A program made the translations under genes and the position numbers. Of a stretch of 30,179 bases of DNA, positions 1 through 11,145 are shown piece by piece. Every line of letters starts with the position of its first letter. The first letter of the stretch is position 1. Source of the DNA: Chara braunii (lineage: Eukaryota > Streptophyta > Charophyceae > Charales > Characeae). The notes beneath the pieces were generated by a model. That model searched no databases. It saw nothing but the letters and a program-made list of their open reading frames with translations, and had not been told where the DNA came from. The DNA is taken from the NCBI GenBank assembly GCA_003427395.1, contig BFEA01000058.1, positions 2,480,930-2,511,108 on the forward strand, given 5' to 3'.

Positions 1-410
1 CCCCCCCCCCGCTAAATTTACACCTCTGCCTGCGCACATCAGTTGTGCAGGGCACGGTAGTATTTGGGGCTCTGGCCCTCGTCGTTCCGCTGGAGTGATT
101 GTGAATGTCCCTCTCTGTCTGATCTCATCCGCAGCCTCGTTCGCTCAAAGGTATTCCCGGTGTTGTTATTAGCGGCCGAAGTGTAGTCGCCACTGACTTT
201 CTTAGAGCAGTGCCATTTGGTACTTAGTTTTCTTTTCCTTAGAGCAGTGCCAATTTTTCACACAGCGCCTCTGCAAGGTGCAGTTCGTGTGTGGACGCTA
301 TGGTTTGATGCATCGTCATGAGATCACGATTGGTACTCCATGTAGAGAAGCAGTTGATTGATTGCACGCCCAGCGCGCAGGGTTTGCAGATCCAAGAGAG
401 AGGCAGATAT
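1..410. other. Upstream region without a recognisable gene
   Basis: It begins with a C-run of at least 10. TTAGAGCAGTGCCA occurs twice, about 37 bp apart (near 203 and 240). No long frame or motif is recognised. Confidence 0.6.
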
Positions 411-524
411 AGGGAGGAGGGCCACGTCGGTCGGTTGAGTCACAGGTCGTTTAAAGTCAGGTACTGACCACCACGACCTGTGACTTCTACCACTACTACT
501 ACTACTACTGTGGCCCTCCTCCCT
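411..524. repeat. Nested triple inverted repeat
   Basis: The outer arms 411-425 (AGGGAGGAGGGCCAC) and 510-524 are perfect complements, the middle arms 438-450 (AGTCACAGGTCGT) and 473-485 likewise, and the inner GTCAG 456-460 pairs with CTGAC 464-468. The whole 114 bp can fold as one interrupted hairpin. Confidence 0.85.
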
Positions 525-600
525 GACTTAATCCGCGCTGCGAGCATGTAACGACCTGTGACTTCTACCACTACTACTACTACTACTACCACCACGACTG
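473..600. repeat. Direct repeat with (CTA)n tracts
   Basis: ACGACCTGTGACTTCTACCA followed by (CTA)n occurs at 473-509 and again at 551-590. The repeat overlaps one arm of the hairpin at 411-524. Confidence 0.85.
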
Positions 601-693
601 CGACGACTACTACCAGTGATACTGGTACTGACTTATATTACTACCGGTAGCATTACTACGGGATAACGAGGAAGAACCACCGTTATCGCTGAA

Positions 694-694
<1 letters not shown>

Positions 695-730
<36 letters not shown>
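695..730. repeat. (CTT)12 microsatellite
   Basis: Uninterrupted CTT/TTC repeat; a shorter (CTT)n lies at 1001-1018 and imperfect ACT/GCT repeats run to about 1156. Confidence 0.95.
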
Positions 731-732
<2 letters not shown>

Positions 733-1152
733 CTGCGTGGCAACCAGCAGTGAGGTCGTACACTGTATGGTGGCTACGTCTACACACCCTGGTTGGGTGC
801 GCGTGTGTGACTGCGTTCACCGGGTCGCGGGGAAAAACGAGTACCCGTGCTGGGGTGGGGTTAAGTACTCATCTTGGGGCTTAACTTTCACCCCAGTCCA
901 CTTAGCCGTTTGGTTGAGTGCCAGCCTCTTGACGTGGAGGTCACGTGCTCGATCCTTGGATCGGTGCGGACGGACAGATTGCTGTCTGGAGTAAGTTTCA
1001 CTTCTTCTTCTTCTTCTACTGCTGCGCTGCTGCCACTACTTTGACTGTTGCTGCTTCTGCTGCTGCTGATACTACAACGGCGACATCAACTACTGCTGCT
1101 ACTACTACTACTACAACTGCTGCTGCTGGTGCTGCCTCCACTACCACCACCA

Positions 1153-1265
1153 CTACCGTCTTCACACGAATAGAACGCCCGGTCATTATAGCTGTGCATT
1201 TGGCCCAACTTTCAGTCCAGATGCGGCGATAATGACCGGGCGTTCTACTCGGGTGAAGATGGTAG
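1153..1265. repeat. Foldback, 37-bp arms and 39-nt loop
   Basis: Arms 1153-1189 and 1229-1265 pair with three mismatches, including a perfect core of 19 bp (TAGAACGCCCGGTCATTAT). The shape fits a short MITE or a small-RNA precursor; no target duplication was identified. Confidence 0.85.
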
Positions 1266-1269
1266 CACC

Positions 1270-2880
1270 ATTACTCTCTATCACTGTTGACAGCTACGAT
1301 TACGGCTGCTACCGACTCTACGTCCCAAAAGTACTGCAGGTGCATTGGCGAGTCGACAACCCTCATCCTGATCCTCGTTGTCATAATCGTTTTCTGTTGT
1401 CATCATCCTTGCCATCATCATTACGGTCAACACCTCATGATCTTGGATACTGTCATTTTCCTTCTTGGACTATGGCGGCTTGTACGGCTACTTGTACAAT
1501 AATGATACCACTTACCGCATTTTCTCGATGTGTACTGCTGTTACGCTGGTCCTGTGTTCTCAACCCTCGGTCGGAGGTGGCACTGTGGTGTGCAGAATAG
1601 GGGGAAGTCTTGATCTCTCGAGTACTGAGCCAAAGCGTGTGCATGCATGCGTGTTGCGTGCATGCAAACCCTGATTGCGTGTTGCGTTGAAGCGTCGAGA
1701 CCTGCTGAACCGTGTTGCTGTCCGTTGCGTGTAAACGGAAGATTGGGTACACTGACATTTGAAGGTTGCTGGGACCTGTCAAAGCTGGTGTTCTTCTGCA
1801 CAAGCTAACGAACCAAGACAAATTCGACAAAGATGAGAAACGTGGATCGCTTCCGCCTTTACGCTCCTTATCAGACTCACAGACGCATACTCAACGTCGA
1901 GTGATACTATTTACTCCTGTCGGCTTGCTCGTTCATCCCCCTCTTCACGAATGGCAACATTTGCCCTAGTGTATTTTCATGAATGACCGTAATTTGCTGT
2001 TAGACTGATGTTGTGGATAGGTCGGGTTGCTTCTCTTGCTCGACATTCTTCGCCTTCTGTCTTGGGTTCTCCGCTTGCTTCGACTTCCTTTTCTTCTCGT
2101 CCTTGGTGCTGTTGACTTCTGCTTCGCCTCTGGTTCATTTGTCTGCTGTCAAATCGATTCAGTCGGTTCTGTTGTCATGTCGATTTGATTTCCACTCAGT
2201 CTCCCCCGGGTGTTAGCGGTGTCTGCTCTTACCAGCACCACTAGCATTGCAGGGGGTGTGTGTTTAAAAAAAAAAGAAAAAAAAAGAAAAAAAATAAGGT
2301 CTTCTCGATGGGATTTCCCTTGGCCGTGAGTAAGAAATGGAACGAAAGAAAACGCAATAGAAGTGGGCGAGCGAAAGGCAGGGTGGATGTTCAGAATTAT
2401 GGTGTGGGTGGGTGTGGATCCTCGTTTTGATCTCAAGTGTGAGGCATCGATGTTAGTGTTGCGTGCGCGGGCTAGCATCCTCCTGAGGCTTTGCACTGGT
2501 CTGGGAATAGATGGTCAGGAGGAGAGATTGAGGCCATCGCTTTCGTGTGTGTGTGTATGTGGAGAGAGAGATAGATAGATAGATAGAGAGAGAGAGATTC
2601 AATGACGGCCTCTTCTGTCACTCGGCCGCCGAGAAGTTGCACTTAGGAAGCCATAAGCATTCTTATCGTAATATACACATGACCCTTTGGTCAAGGCTTC
2701 ATTCCGTCCCGGTGAGGATCTGCTGGTCCCTTTTCCACCACCAAGTCGATCGATAAAATTAAACATTGAACTGGCTTTTATTAGTGTCCTCAGGGAGGTA
2801 GCATTGACTAGCAGGGCAGATCCCAACGCGTACAGGTCGCCACAGGGCTTCAATTGATATAGTTGGCAGCATGACCATGT
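1270..2880. other. Upstream region without a recognisable gene
   Basis: Contains GCATGCATG-rich sequence near 1640-1670, an A-rich tract at 2263-2296 and (GATA)n plus (GA)n at 2569-2597. Short open frames on both strands show no family features. Confidence 0.6.
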
Positions 2881-2940
2881 GTTCACAGAGAATTTTCTCC
2901 TGCAACACCTCCTATGTTCAAGGTGTTTGTGGTGCCTTAC

Positions 2941-3128
2941 CTATTTCGCCCGCATTTTAGGGATCGTGTCTGGCGCCCTATTTCGCCCGCTTTTTAGGGA
3001 TCGTGTCTGGCGCCCTATTTCGCCCGCTTTTCAGGGGTCGTGTCTGGCTCCCTATTTCGTCCGCCTTTTTTCAGGGGTCGTGTCTGGCGCCCTATTTCGC
3101 CCGCTTTTTTTCAGGGGTCGTGTTCTGG
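2941..3128. repeat. 37-40 bp minisatellite, five units
   Basis: Units start at 2941, 2978, 3015, 3052 and 3092, each CTATTTCGCCCGCTTTTCAG-like and then GGGTCGTGTCTGGCGCC. The 37-bp period grows to 40 by T-run expansion. It reads open in several frames only because of the repeat. Confidence 0.9.
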
Positions 3129-3443
3129 TTGTCGGCACCGATGTTTCGCGGGTCGCTTTCCTTTGCTTTTTCTCGCTGGATGCGGAGATGCTGTTTGTCA
3201 TTGGAGCGCAATTTTGTCTGTCCGCAATACTGTGGCCATCGTATACCTTAGTTCATTACAGCAGAAATCTTTTGCAAGAAAAAGGAAGTGTTCGTACGTC
3301 ACCCACTAGCGTACTGTTGCATTTGTACGGTCGCTTGTTTGTGTTTGCTTTCTTGTGGAGGAACAACTCAGAAGTTGTCTCCGACGGGATGATGTTTAAT
3401 GAATGCACACCCCTTTGAACCTTCAGCCGCCTTAGAGGGGTGG

Positions 3444-3523
3444 CTCTGGGCGAGCCAGCCACGGAACCCTTGTCTTTCCCTCTGGGTAGTGAGTAGGAGG
3501 TTCCGTGGCTGGCTCGCCCAGAG
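3444..3523. repeat. Perfect 25-bp hairpin, 30-nt loop
   Basis: Arm 3444-3468 (CTCTGGGCGAGCCAGCCACG, then GAACC) is the exact reverse complement of 3499-3523. GC-rich and without a mismatch, an 80-nt stem-loop upstream of the SCL gene. Confidence 0.92.
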
Positions 3524-3649
3524 GTTTGTGGTGTAGTTGCCTGTTCTGACATCTATGATCACCATCAGGGCAGCTCAAGAGGCAGAGGAGAAAACGGATC
3601 ACGAAAGTCCCACTCTTAAGGAGCAATACCACGTTTCTAGAGCCTTATA

Positions 3650-3809
3650 GTTCGGTATTGCCACTCACGTACAGCATACAGAACTGCCAAAACCTAACCT
3701 AACTGATGAAACCGGCGTGATCGATCGCCAGATCACTTATAACGCGAACCTGTCCTAACATGTCGCAGGGAAGTGAGTGCCACTGAGTGGCTTGTTTTAT
3801 AAGCTAAGG

Positions 3810-3901
<92 letters not shown>
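3650..3901. repeat. 250-bp unit ending in (GT)30(GA)15, copy A
   Basis: A body with TGATCGATCGCCAGATCACT and TTGTTTTATAAGCTA is followed by GT then GA repeats (3812-3871, 3872-3901). It is a direct diverged copy of 4146-4386. Confidence 0.9.
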
Positions 3902-3904
<3 letters not shown>

Positions 3905-4145
3905 GGTGGCGGTTGGTCGTTGTGCTGGTTGGAAATCGGGGGAAGGTTTACAGGGAAGGGAGCGTGACGGTTATGTAGTGAAGAGGGGCGCTTGCCGGTC
4001 AGGGTGTGGTAGTGCTGGTTGTGCACTTCGTTTATCATCTTGTGCTATTCATCCTAATCAGAGGATAACGGATCAGGAGTCATCCCCGGTGGTCAGCTCT
4101 GCCCATCCACCCTGGCTCTCTGTATCCGCTAGACTACCCACTGAT

Positions 4146-4310
4146 GTTTGGTACTGCCAGTCACATCCAGCAGACATAACTGCCAAAACCTGACCTAACT
4201 GATGAAACAGGCATGATCGATCGCCAGATCACTTATAACGGGAACCTGTCCTAGCAGGTCGCAGGGAAGTGAGTGGCTTGTTTTATAAGCTAGGTGCGTG
4301 CGTGCGCGCA

Positions 4311-4386
<76 letters not shown>
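4146..4386. repeat. 250-bp unit ending in (GT)n(GA)n, copy B
   Basis: Same body as copy A with scattered changes and a deletion of CACTGAGTG-like bases, then GT (about 4317-4347) and GA (4348-4386). It ends 115 bp before the SCL start codon. Confidence 0.9.
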
Positions 4387-4388
<2 letters not shown>

Positions 4389-4450
4389 ATCAGGAAGCTG
4401 GATTATAGAGGTCATTATTAATCAGTTCCTGAGTGTTTGTTTCTTGGCAG

Positions 4451-4501
4451 GTTACAATTGCGGGCTGAGCGTGTGGTGTCCCTATAATTAGTGACATCGA
4501 A
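4451..4501 (+). other. Probable 5' UTR part of the first coding exon
   Basis: A good acceptor (TTTCTTGGCAG, ending 4450) lies just upstream of the start codon, preceded by a TG/pyrimidine-rich stretch. This suggests a 5' UTR intron, whose upstream exon I cannot locate. The in-frame TGA at 4466-4468 sets the ATG at 4502 as the first possible start. Confidence 0.5.
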
Positions 4502-4776
4502 ATGAGGGGCAGGAGTCACAGCAGGAGCTATAGCCCTCGCCATGGATGCAGTCCAAGGCGCGGTTATAGTCCTCAGCGCGGTTATAGCCCCCGCCGAAAC
4601 CACAGTCCTCGGCGTGATAGCCACAGTCCCTCCCATCGCAGCTGTACTCCACCTCGCCGCAGGTATACCTCTCCTCGTCGCAGCTACAGCCCTCGAAGGA
4701 GTGCCAGTCCAAGAAGGAATGACAGGCGTGATGAATCGACGAGCTTGCTTGTGCGGAATGTCTCCCGAGATATAAG
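4502..4776 (+). CDS. SCL: SCL coding exon 1: SP/RS N-terminal extension and start of RRM
   Basis: Encodes 91 residues plus two bases (AG) of Arg92. It begins [15 protein letters not shown] and carries repeated [11 protein letters not shown]-type units, giving many Ser-Pro and Arg-Ser phosphorylation-type sites. It ends with [12 protein letters not shown], the first RRM strand (RNP2). The donor is AG|GTAACT at 4777. Without splicing, the same frame hits TAA three bases later, so the junction is needed. Confidence 0.9.
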
Positions 4777-6056
4777 GTAACTAATAGCTACATCTTTCTG
4801 TTCCCCTTTTACATGTCTGCCTTCTTCATTCCACTACCGTCATCCTCCGAACACAAGGCGCCCATCATCAATGTTGACAAACGATGTTACAGGTCAGATG
4901 CAGCCACGATGAGGGTGTGTTGTGTTTGGGGGAAGGCGGTAGTTTGGTGATCAGGTAATGAATGGTTTTGGACCACTGGTTCAAGACAATTTTTGATTTT
5001 TCGATTGCATGTTGTGGTCATAAATGTGTATATGACTTTTTCTGTCCTCGCCGATGTGCTAACAACTGGAATGACGTATATGTTCCTTTCATCCCTGCAT
5101 GTGACAGTTTTGGAGAGACAGCTCAGTAAATTGAAGTTAAATCGTTCATCCATTTCTGCATCAAACAGGTTTTTGGTTAATCAAAGTATATGTCTGATGT
5201 AATGCCTTGGGATTGAGCTTACGTTCCTTGTCAATTTTCCCTTTTGGTGTGGCTGTCATTGCTGGTGGTGAGGCTCGCTCTCTGTGTGACACTTGATGGT
5301 AATCTATTGCGTATAATCCCATTTCCTCCGTTCCGTCGGGAACAGTTCAAGTGGTAGAACGCATGTTTTGCAAGTATGAAGTTATCGGTTCAAGTCCGAT
5401 CGTCTCCGGTTCAAGTCCGATCGTCTCCAATTTCCCCGTGAGCCCACGTAGCTCAGGTGGTAGAGCATTCCCTTGGCTAGGGAAAGGCCTCCGGTTCTAA
5501 AACCAAACAAATAAAAAAATTGACTTAGTCCATTCTTCATCCGGTTTGCTGTATGTTGTCTGGCCAGAGCTATACCCAATATGCTGTATGTTCTGGTTTC
5601 TCTCTGGGTAGAGCTACATCATCGTATTGTCCGCAGTGGTGTTGCCTGGAAACGATATGGGGGCCAGTGTGTCAAAATATAGATGCCGTCTTTCTCGGAT
5701 CGCAGAGCCCATCAGTCTCTTTTGATGCTGAGCTTGTGGCTTGGGGTTTGAAAATGGAAACAAGAGAAATTAGCATGGAGAAAACAACCTGGTGCCTGAG
5801 GGCCGGAAGTGGTACGCAATGATGGTGCATTCGTGGTGGGTGTCATGGCAGGCCCGAAGATCTCCGAATTCCGTTTGAGCATTTCGGACCCGTCAAGGAC
5901 GTCTACCTGCCCAAGGACTACTATACAGGGTAAGTGTCAATCTCTACTTGAAAGAGCAAGGCACAAGAAATTACCACGTGCTGAAATTTACAGTGCTTCT
6001 GCTGAGGTCATATGCCTGCTTCTATGCGTGCTTCCCTTTTTGTCTCTGCCCAACGG

Positions 6057-6119
<63 letters not shown>

Positions 6120-9100
6120 CCTGCATTCCCCCTGCTTGTGCAGGTGAGAGTTGTTGGTAAAGTGGGGAACTGATGGTTATAAACTCTTTTATTTGACGTA
6201 GTGCTCTCTGTTTGTAGTCCCAGTGTGGGGTTAATTAAGGTTTGGTGATCGCACGAGGGCTGCTGAAGTAGGCATGAGATTACATGTGCAGTGTGAGAAG
6301 CGGGACTGTTTCTTTTCTGAACCTGCTACTGCATTCCTTCCTCTCTGCCGTTGGTGGCTGTAAGCATGTGCTCCTGAAGATCAAGGAGGATACCTGGAAC
6401 CTTGGCTCGTGTAGGACTCTCTGAAGTCCTTGTGTCTGTACGTACGACCGCTAGGAGTGTTTGAATGGCTAGGAGTTCTGGAGGGCCCGGTAATCTGATC
6501 AACTGTCTGCTTACCGCTGCCTTTATGCGGTTCGTAGTCCCAGCCGTCCTCTCGTCTTTTTATGCTCCTGGTTCATTGCACGGTGACGGATGTGTTGTAT
6601 AACAGGCGGGCTTAGTTTCCTGATGTATTTGTGTTGAACGCCACACGTATTTGCACTTTTTTCATCTTTTCTGTTGCCTCACTTGTTTATTATATGGATT
6701 CTGTCTTTTGATGCGTATGGCACCCCCAAACAACACCGGGCGCAATGTCACTTCTTCGTCCTTCATCATCCTGTAATGCTGCAGCACGGCAATCACCTAC
6801 CTGGCAGTGGGATACGCTTCCTTGATACCCGTGTGTGATTTGAGTCTCGTCAAACCACCTCGCAATTGCTCGGTTGCAGTTTGTATATGTTTGGCGATCC
6901 TTGGCTGCGGCCCTGCTTCATCCTCATCGCTTTGTGAATGCATCCTCATCGCTTTGTGAATGCGCTTAGTCTGAGCATCACAGCCAAGATTGACAGTGGT
7001 CGACGAGATGTATGCTGCAAGGGGCTGAAAGTTTAAAGCAACTCGGCCAGAGCATTACAGCGTTTTGAATGTGGAGTTGCCGTTGTAGAGTGTGGGCATG
7101 GTCCTCAACCCTATCAGTCTTTGGGTTATGGGTTCAACAGCCGAGGTAGTTGACGAGCCCAAATAATATCGCCTGACCCCCGGAGTACTGTAAACACCGA
7201 CATATTTACAGGAGGGTACAACGGGCTCACCTGTCGATTTCTTTGGAAGGTGCAATTACCACAGTGGCCCAGGCGCGTTCAGGGATTTCCAGTTCTGTAG
7301 TTACTAGTTATCCCTTTTGGGAACGCGTGACTGCCTCTCTCAAATTGTCGCCACCCTTGCCTGGGAATTCTTTTTCCCTGGCAGTTAAAGGGTTCTCTTC
7401 CGGGTGCGTCCACACCCTTCTCACATCATCTCAAAAACAAAAACGCCCTTTGAGACGCATAACATGGACCGGCCATGGAAATGATGACAGTGCACCTTTT
7501 GTATCTCTCTTCTGCCTTAATGTCTGGACCTGGTAGTTGAAAGCGCGAAGGTATTGGAGACATTCAAGGCGGAGAGGACAAGAAGAAGCGGGTATGCGAA
7601 GGCAAGAATGAAATTTATGGGCTCATTTTTCTCAAGCCGATGTGAAAGGCGAAAAAAAGATGTTAGACCCCCCGAAAGTTCAATGCGAGCTCTGTTTTCG
7701 CAATTTTCTATGGTCTCTCTCTCTCTTGTGGTTGGTCTTCAAATTTAAGTTTCTTTCCATCTGGTGAAGTTAGTAAATGGGCAAAAACATGGAAGCCCTC
7801 AAGTGGATATGAATACGAACCCCTCTGAAATAATGCTGAATATGAAAATGAGAATTTTGAAGTCCAGCAGTTGGGAATGGTGGAATGAGAATCGTATATG
7901 AGTTGCGGTCTATAATATTTATATTGGCTTTAAACAGCATTGAGGGCTGCCGAAACGTAACTGCACCAAGATGCGAACAGGTCAGGGAGTTCCTTGGCGC
8001 CAACGTAGAAGAAACCCGAAGATCACAAATCAAGGCATGATGTGGTCCTCTCTTGTTGACATCCCAGCAAGTGAACCGACCCTGTTTTCACTTGCATTCT
8101 GCAAACATTGCTGGGAATCAACTTCGGTCCTGAGGACCATGTATGTATGTTGCCCGCCGCCCTTTCGCACTGGAAAATAATTCTGTTGGCCTAATTATTG
8201 TTGTTAATAAACTAATAATAAACTAATAAAGAAAAACAAACCTTGGAGCTTTGATTTAAATCTTCCAATGTCACAATTTTGCGGTTTTGGAACAGGTTCT
8301 GGAAGTGGGTAAAAAAAAAATGTATGTTTCACAACGGACTAGAGATTTGTTGTGCTGAACGTGGAGAGTGCGATGAATCCCTGTGATGCTGGGGCATCAC
8401 TACTAATGAGCTATTGCAATTCCAGATTCTCTGATGAGCAGTGATTGGAGTGCATGAGCGTGTAATGTGTGTTGACTAACCTGGTTTACGCTCCGAAGTC
8501 GCTGGAGCTCGAGACCCTGCAGTGTCGGTATTATTGCGAAATCTATTGTGAAATCGAATCTATGTACCAAACGAGGGAGAGAGGCATGAAGAAAACTTTG
8601 TTAAAACTCTCAAAAATTCTGAGCGAAATCCTGCTCTAAGCAGAAACTACGGTTCTAGGTCTGTCCGCAACATTTCACAACCTGAATGAATGTGTTTGAT
8701 GCAAACGAGTTGTGCACCCTCCTTCACTGGGGCCAGCCCTCTGTTGGTAGGTACCTACCTGGGTCTCTGTGCTCTGTTTGTCCGGTTTGGAAGTAACCTA
8801 CAACCTATTACCTGCTGCATCTGCACCCTGCCCTTACCTGATTCGCTCTTGGGAGTTGGTAGGAATTGCTGGTTTCATTTTTCCCTGCATTGCTGTTGGT
8901 GCCTTGTCATTTCGGTGGCGTGATTGCTTCCTGTATGACTAGAAGAAGCCAAAATGAAGCAATGCAAGGGAAAAGTGAAATATGGATGTGCATGTTTTAT
9001 TGCTCCTGTTGTGCACGAATTGTGTGCTCTGTGGTTGGGTCGTTCGACTGTTGGACGTGTGTGTGTGTTGGGCTAGATTGGAAAAGAAACACTTTGCCTC

Positions 9101-9804
9101 TGCACGCAATATTGCTAAACTGGCGTGCACATTTCTTTGGTGGGGTGTATGGGTGGGGTGTGTGGAAATGCTCTCTTTAAGAAAAAAATATGTTTGCCCT
9201 AACTTGGATGTGGTGGGCTAGTTCTTAAATGCCAATCCCGCTCCGTTGGGTAGCAAGCCCTTGAATCCAGTCTTGAAGAGAAGATAATACGAGTTATGAA
9301 GAGAAGAAGAGGTGGGAAGATGGAGATGGTTTGAAGATTGATGTGAAGAAGAGTAGAAACGTCATGTCATGCGGACGGAAGACGTTGGTGATGAAGTGGA
9401 ACTTGCAAGGGGACCTCCTCCTCCTACGGTGATGAAGCTCACGTTTGAGAGGATAGACTGGTGCAAATCTCCTCTCAGGAAACGAGTGAAAGAAGAGAAG
9501 TGAAATGGAAGGCAAGGCCAGGTTTATTAATTTTTGTTGGGAAGGAAGGGCATGCAAGGGGTGTCGGGAATGAGAAGGGGGAGGTCCCCTCTCCAGGAAA
9601 GCAGAGCCTGTGGTGTCAGATCCTATTCAAGTTTGAAGTCTTGAAGTTTTGAAGTCGAAGTGAAGATTGGATATAGTCTCTAAATTATGCAGAGAGCTGT
9701 GGGTACGTATATATGAACTGTCTTGATATTTCTGGGTGTGTGAGTGAAAAGGGCATGTAGAGGAGAGGAAGAGGGGGTTATCTGGACCGGGGCAGGGTGC
9801 GGGG

Positions 9805-9885
<81 letters not shown>

Positions 9886-11099
9886 GCAAAAAGTTAATGA
9901 CTGCTTAAAATAGGGGGATGTGACAGGCATTTGAAATTCTCTGTGTGCCCTCCATTACTGTTAAGATTGAGGGATGTGGCAGGCATTTGGAAAATTTTTA
10001 GTTCCCTCTTGCCCTGTTCACTCTCTAGGGTTTCCAAAGCTTGTCGATGTTAAAGCCATGGAAATGAAGGAGGGAATCAGAAGGAATGTAAAAGCAATGT
10101 TGCGGGGCATGGCATTTCCGACTTTTTATGGTACTGCATCTTTTGTGTTGTGGACCCACTTCTTGGGTATGGACTCGTGCATGTTGTTACGGATCTCGAC
10201 ATCTGGTTTTGGTCCAATATGGTGTTATGGGATATAAACACAACTCGTATTTCATTTTCACCTGGACTTTTCTGGCTCTATGGCTTTGCTAATCGGTGTG
10301 ATGCTCCATGGTGAAGGAGAGTTTCCTTGTAGGGGCTATGGTCTGGGGACTCACTGTTTGTTGGTGTGGGTGGGTGAAACAATCAAACAAACTGTTGCAG
10401 GGAACCGCGGGGCTTTGGCTTTGTCCAGTTCATGGAGCCAGAACATGCGGTGGATGCACAGTACCATATGGATAAAAAGGTGGTTGGTGGCCGGGAAATC
10501 ACAGTTGTTTTTGCTGAGGAGAGCCGGAAGAAGCCTCAAGAAATGCGCAAAAAGGAGAGATCAAGGTATGTTGCGCTTTTTAGCGAAGTCGTAAGTGCAG
10601 TGTTCTTTCTTACTGGCGTGGCAGCAAAATAAATTTGTAGCTCTACAGCACCCATTTCCTCCTTGTATGTATCCATTTCCTTCTTTATGCCTCTCTGTCT
10701 ACTGAATGCATTTGACCTTCTCAAGGATATCTAATTGCATACATTCCTGCCATGCTGACTGCATTGGACTCATTTTCTCATGTTTTATCTTTAAGTGCTG
10801 GTTGCATTCCTTAGACATCACCCACTTGTCCCAACCTCATCCTCTCTCTCTGCCAGATAATATGGCCCCTTCATTGATTTCTCTCTACCAGGTTCGATTG
10901 GTCTTTTCGGGAACCCTTTCACATTCCTGCTGCGAGTGCAATGAGACCACCATGCATGGCACACACGTACACACGCCTCACACAAAGCCGCTCATGGATA
11001 AAGTGCACAGGAGAATTGAAGCCCTAAACAGTCTCGGCAACAAAGAAAACAACCGAATTGTCCCCTTAACGGCGGCCATGGACCACACTCAACATGCAG

Positions 11100-11145
<46 letters not shown>

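Larger units (their letters stand above)
4777..5851 (+). other. Intron 1 of the SCL gene
   Basis: 1075 bp, GTAACT...GGCAG. Apart from the two tRNA-like sequences at 5336-5504 I see no gene or repeat in it. Confidence 0.8.
5930..10400 (+). other. Intron 2 of the SCL gene
   Basis: 4471 bp. It contains a (GT)n tract at 6061-6117, a 22-bp tandem duplication at 6919-6962, a purine-rich GAA-type stretch around 9280-9660, a (GT)n(GA)n tract at 9807-9882 and a diverged direct repeat of GGGATGTGRCAGGCATTTG near 9915 and 9971. Between these (6120-9280) I find no convincing gene; the open frames are short and overlap on both strands. Confidence 0.75.

Noticed and set aside
2879-3418. 179-residue plus-strand frame
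   Set aside because: The middle is the 37-bp minisatellite, open in all three frames; the rest shows no domain.
3733-4193. Long frames reading poly-(Thr-His) or poly-(Cys-Val) and Arg-Glu runs
   Set aside because: They are translations of the (GT)n(GA)n tract on either strand; no other coding signal. The same applies at 6061-6147, 9680-9889, 15677-16221 and 21370-21640.
8205-8235. AATAAA-rich stretch as a polyadenylation site of a separate gene
   Set aside because: It lies in intron 2 and no gene upstream on the same strand could be identified.
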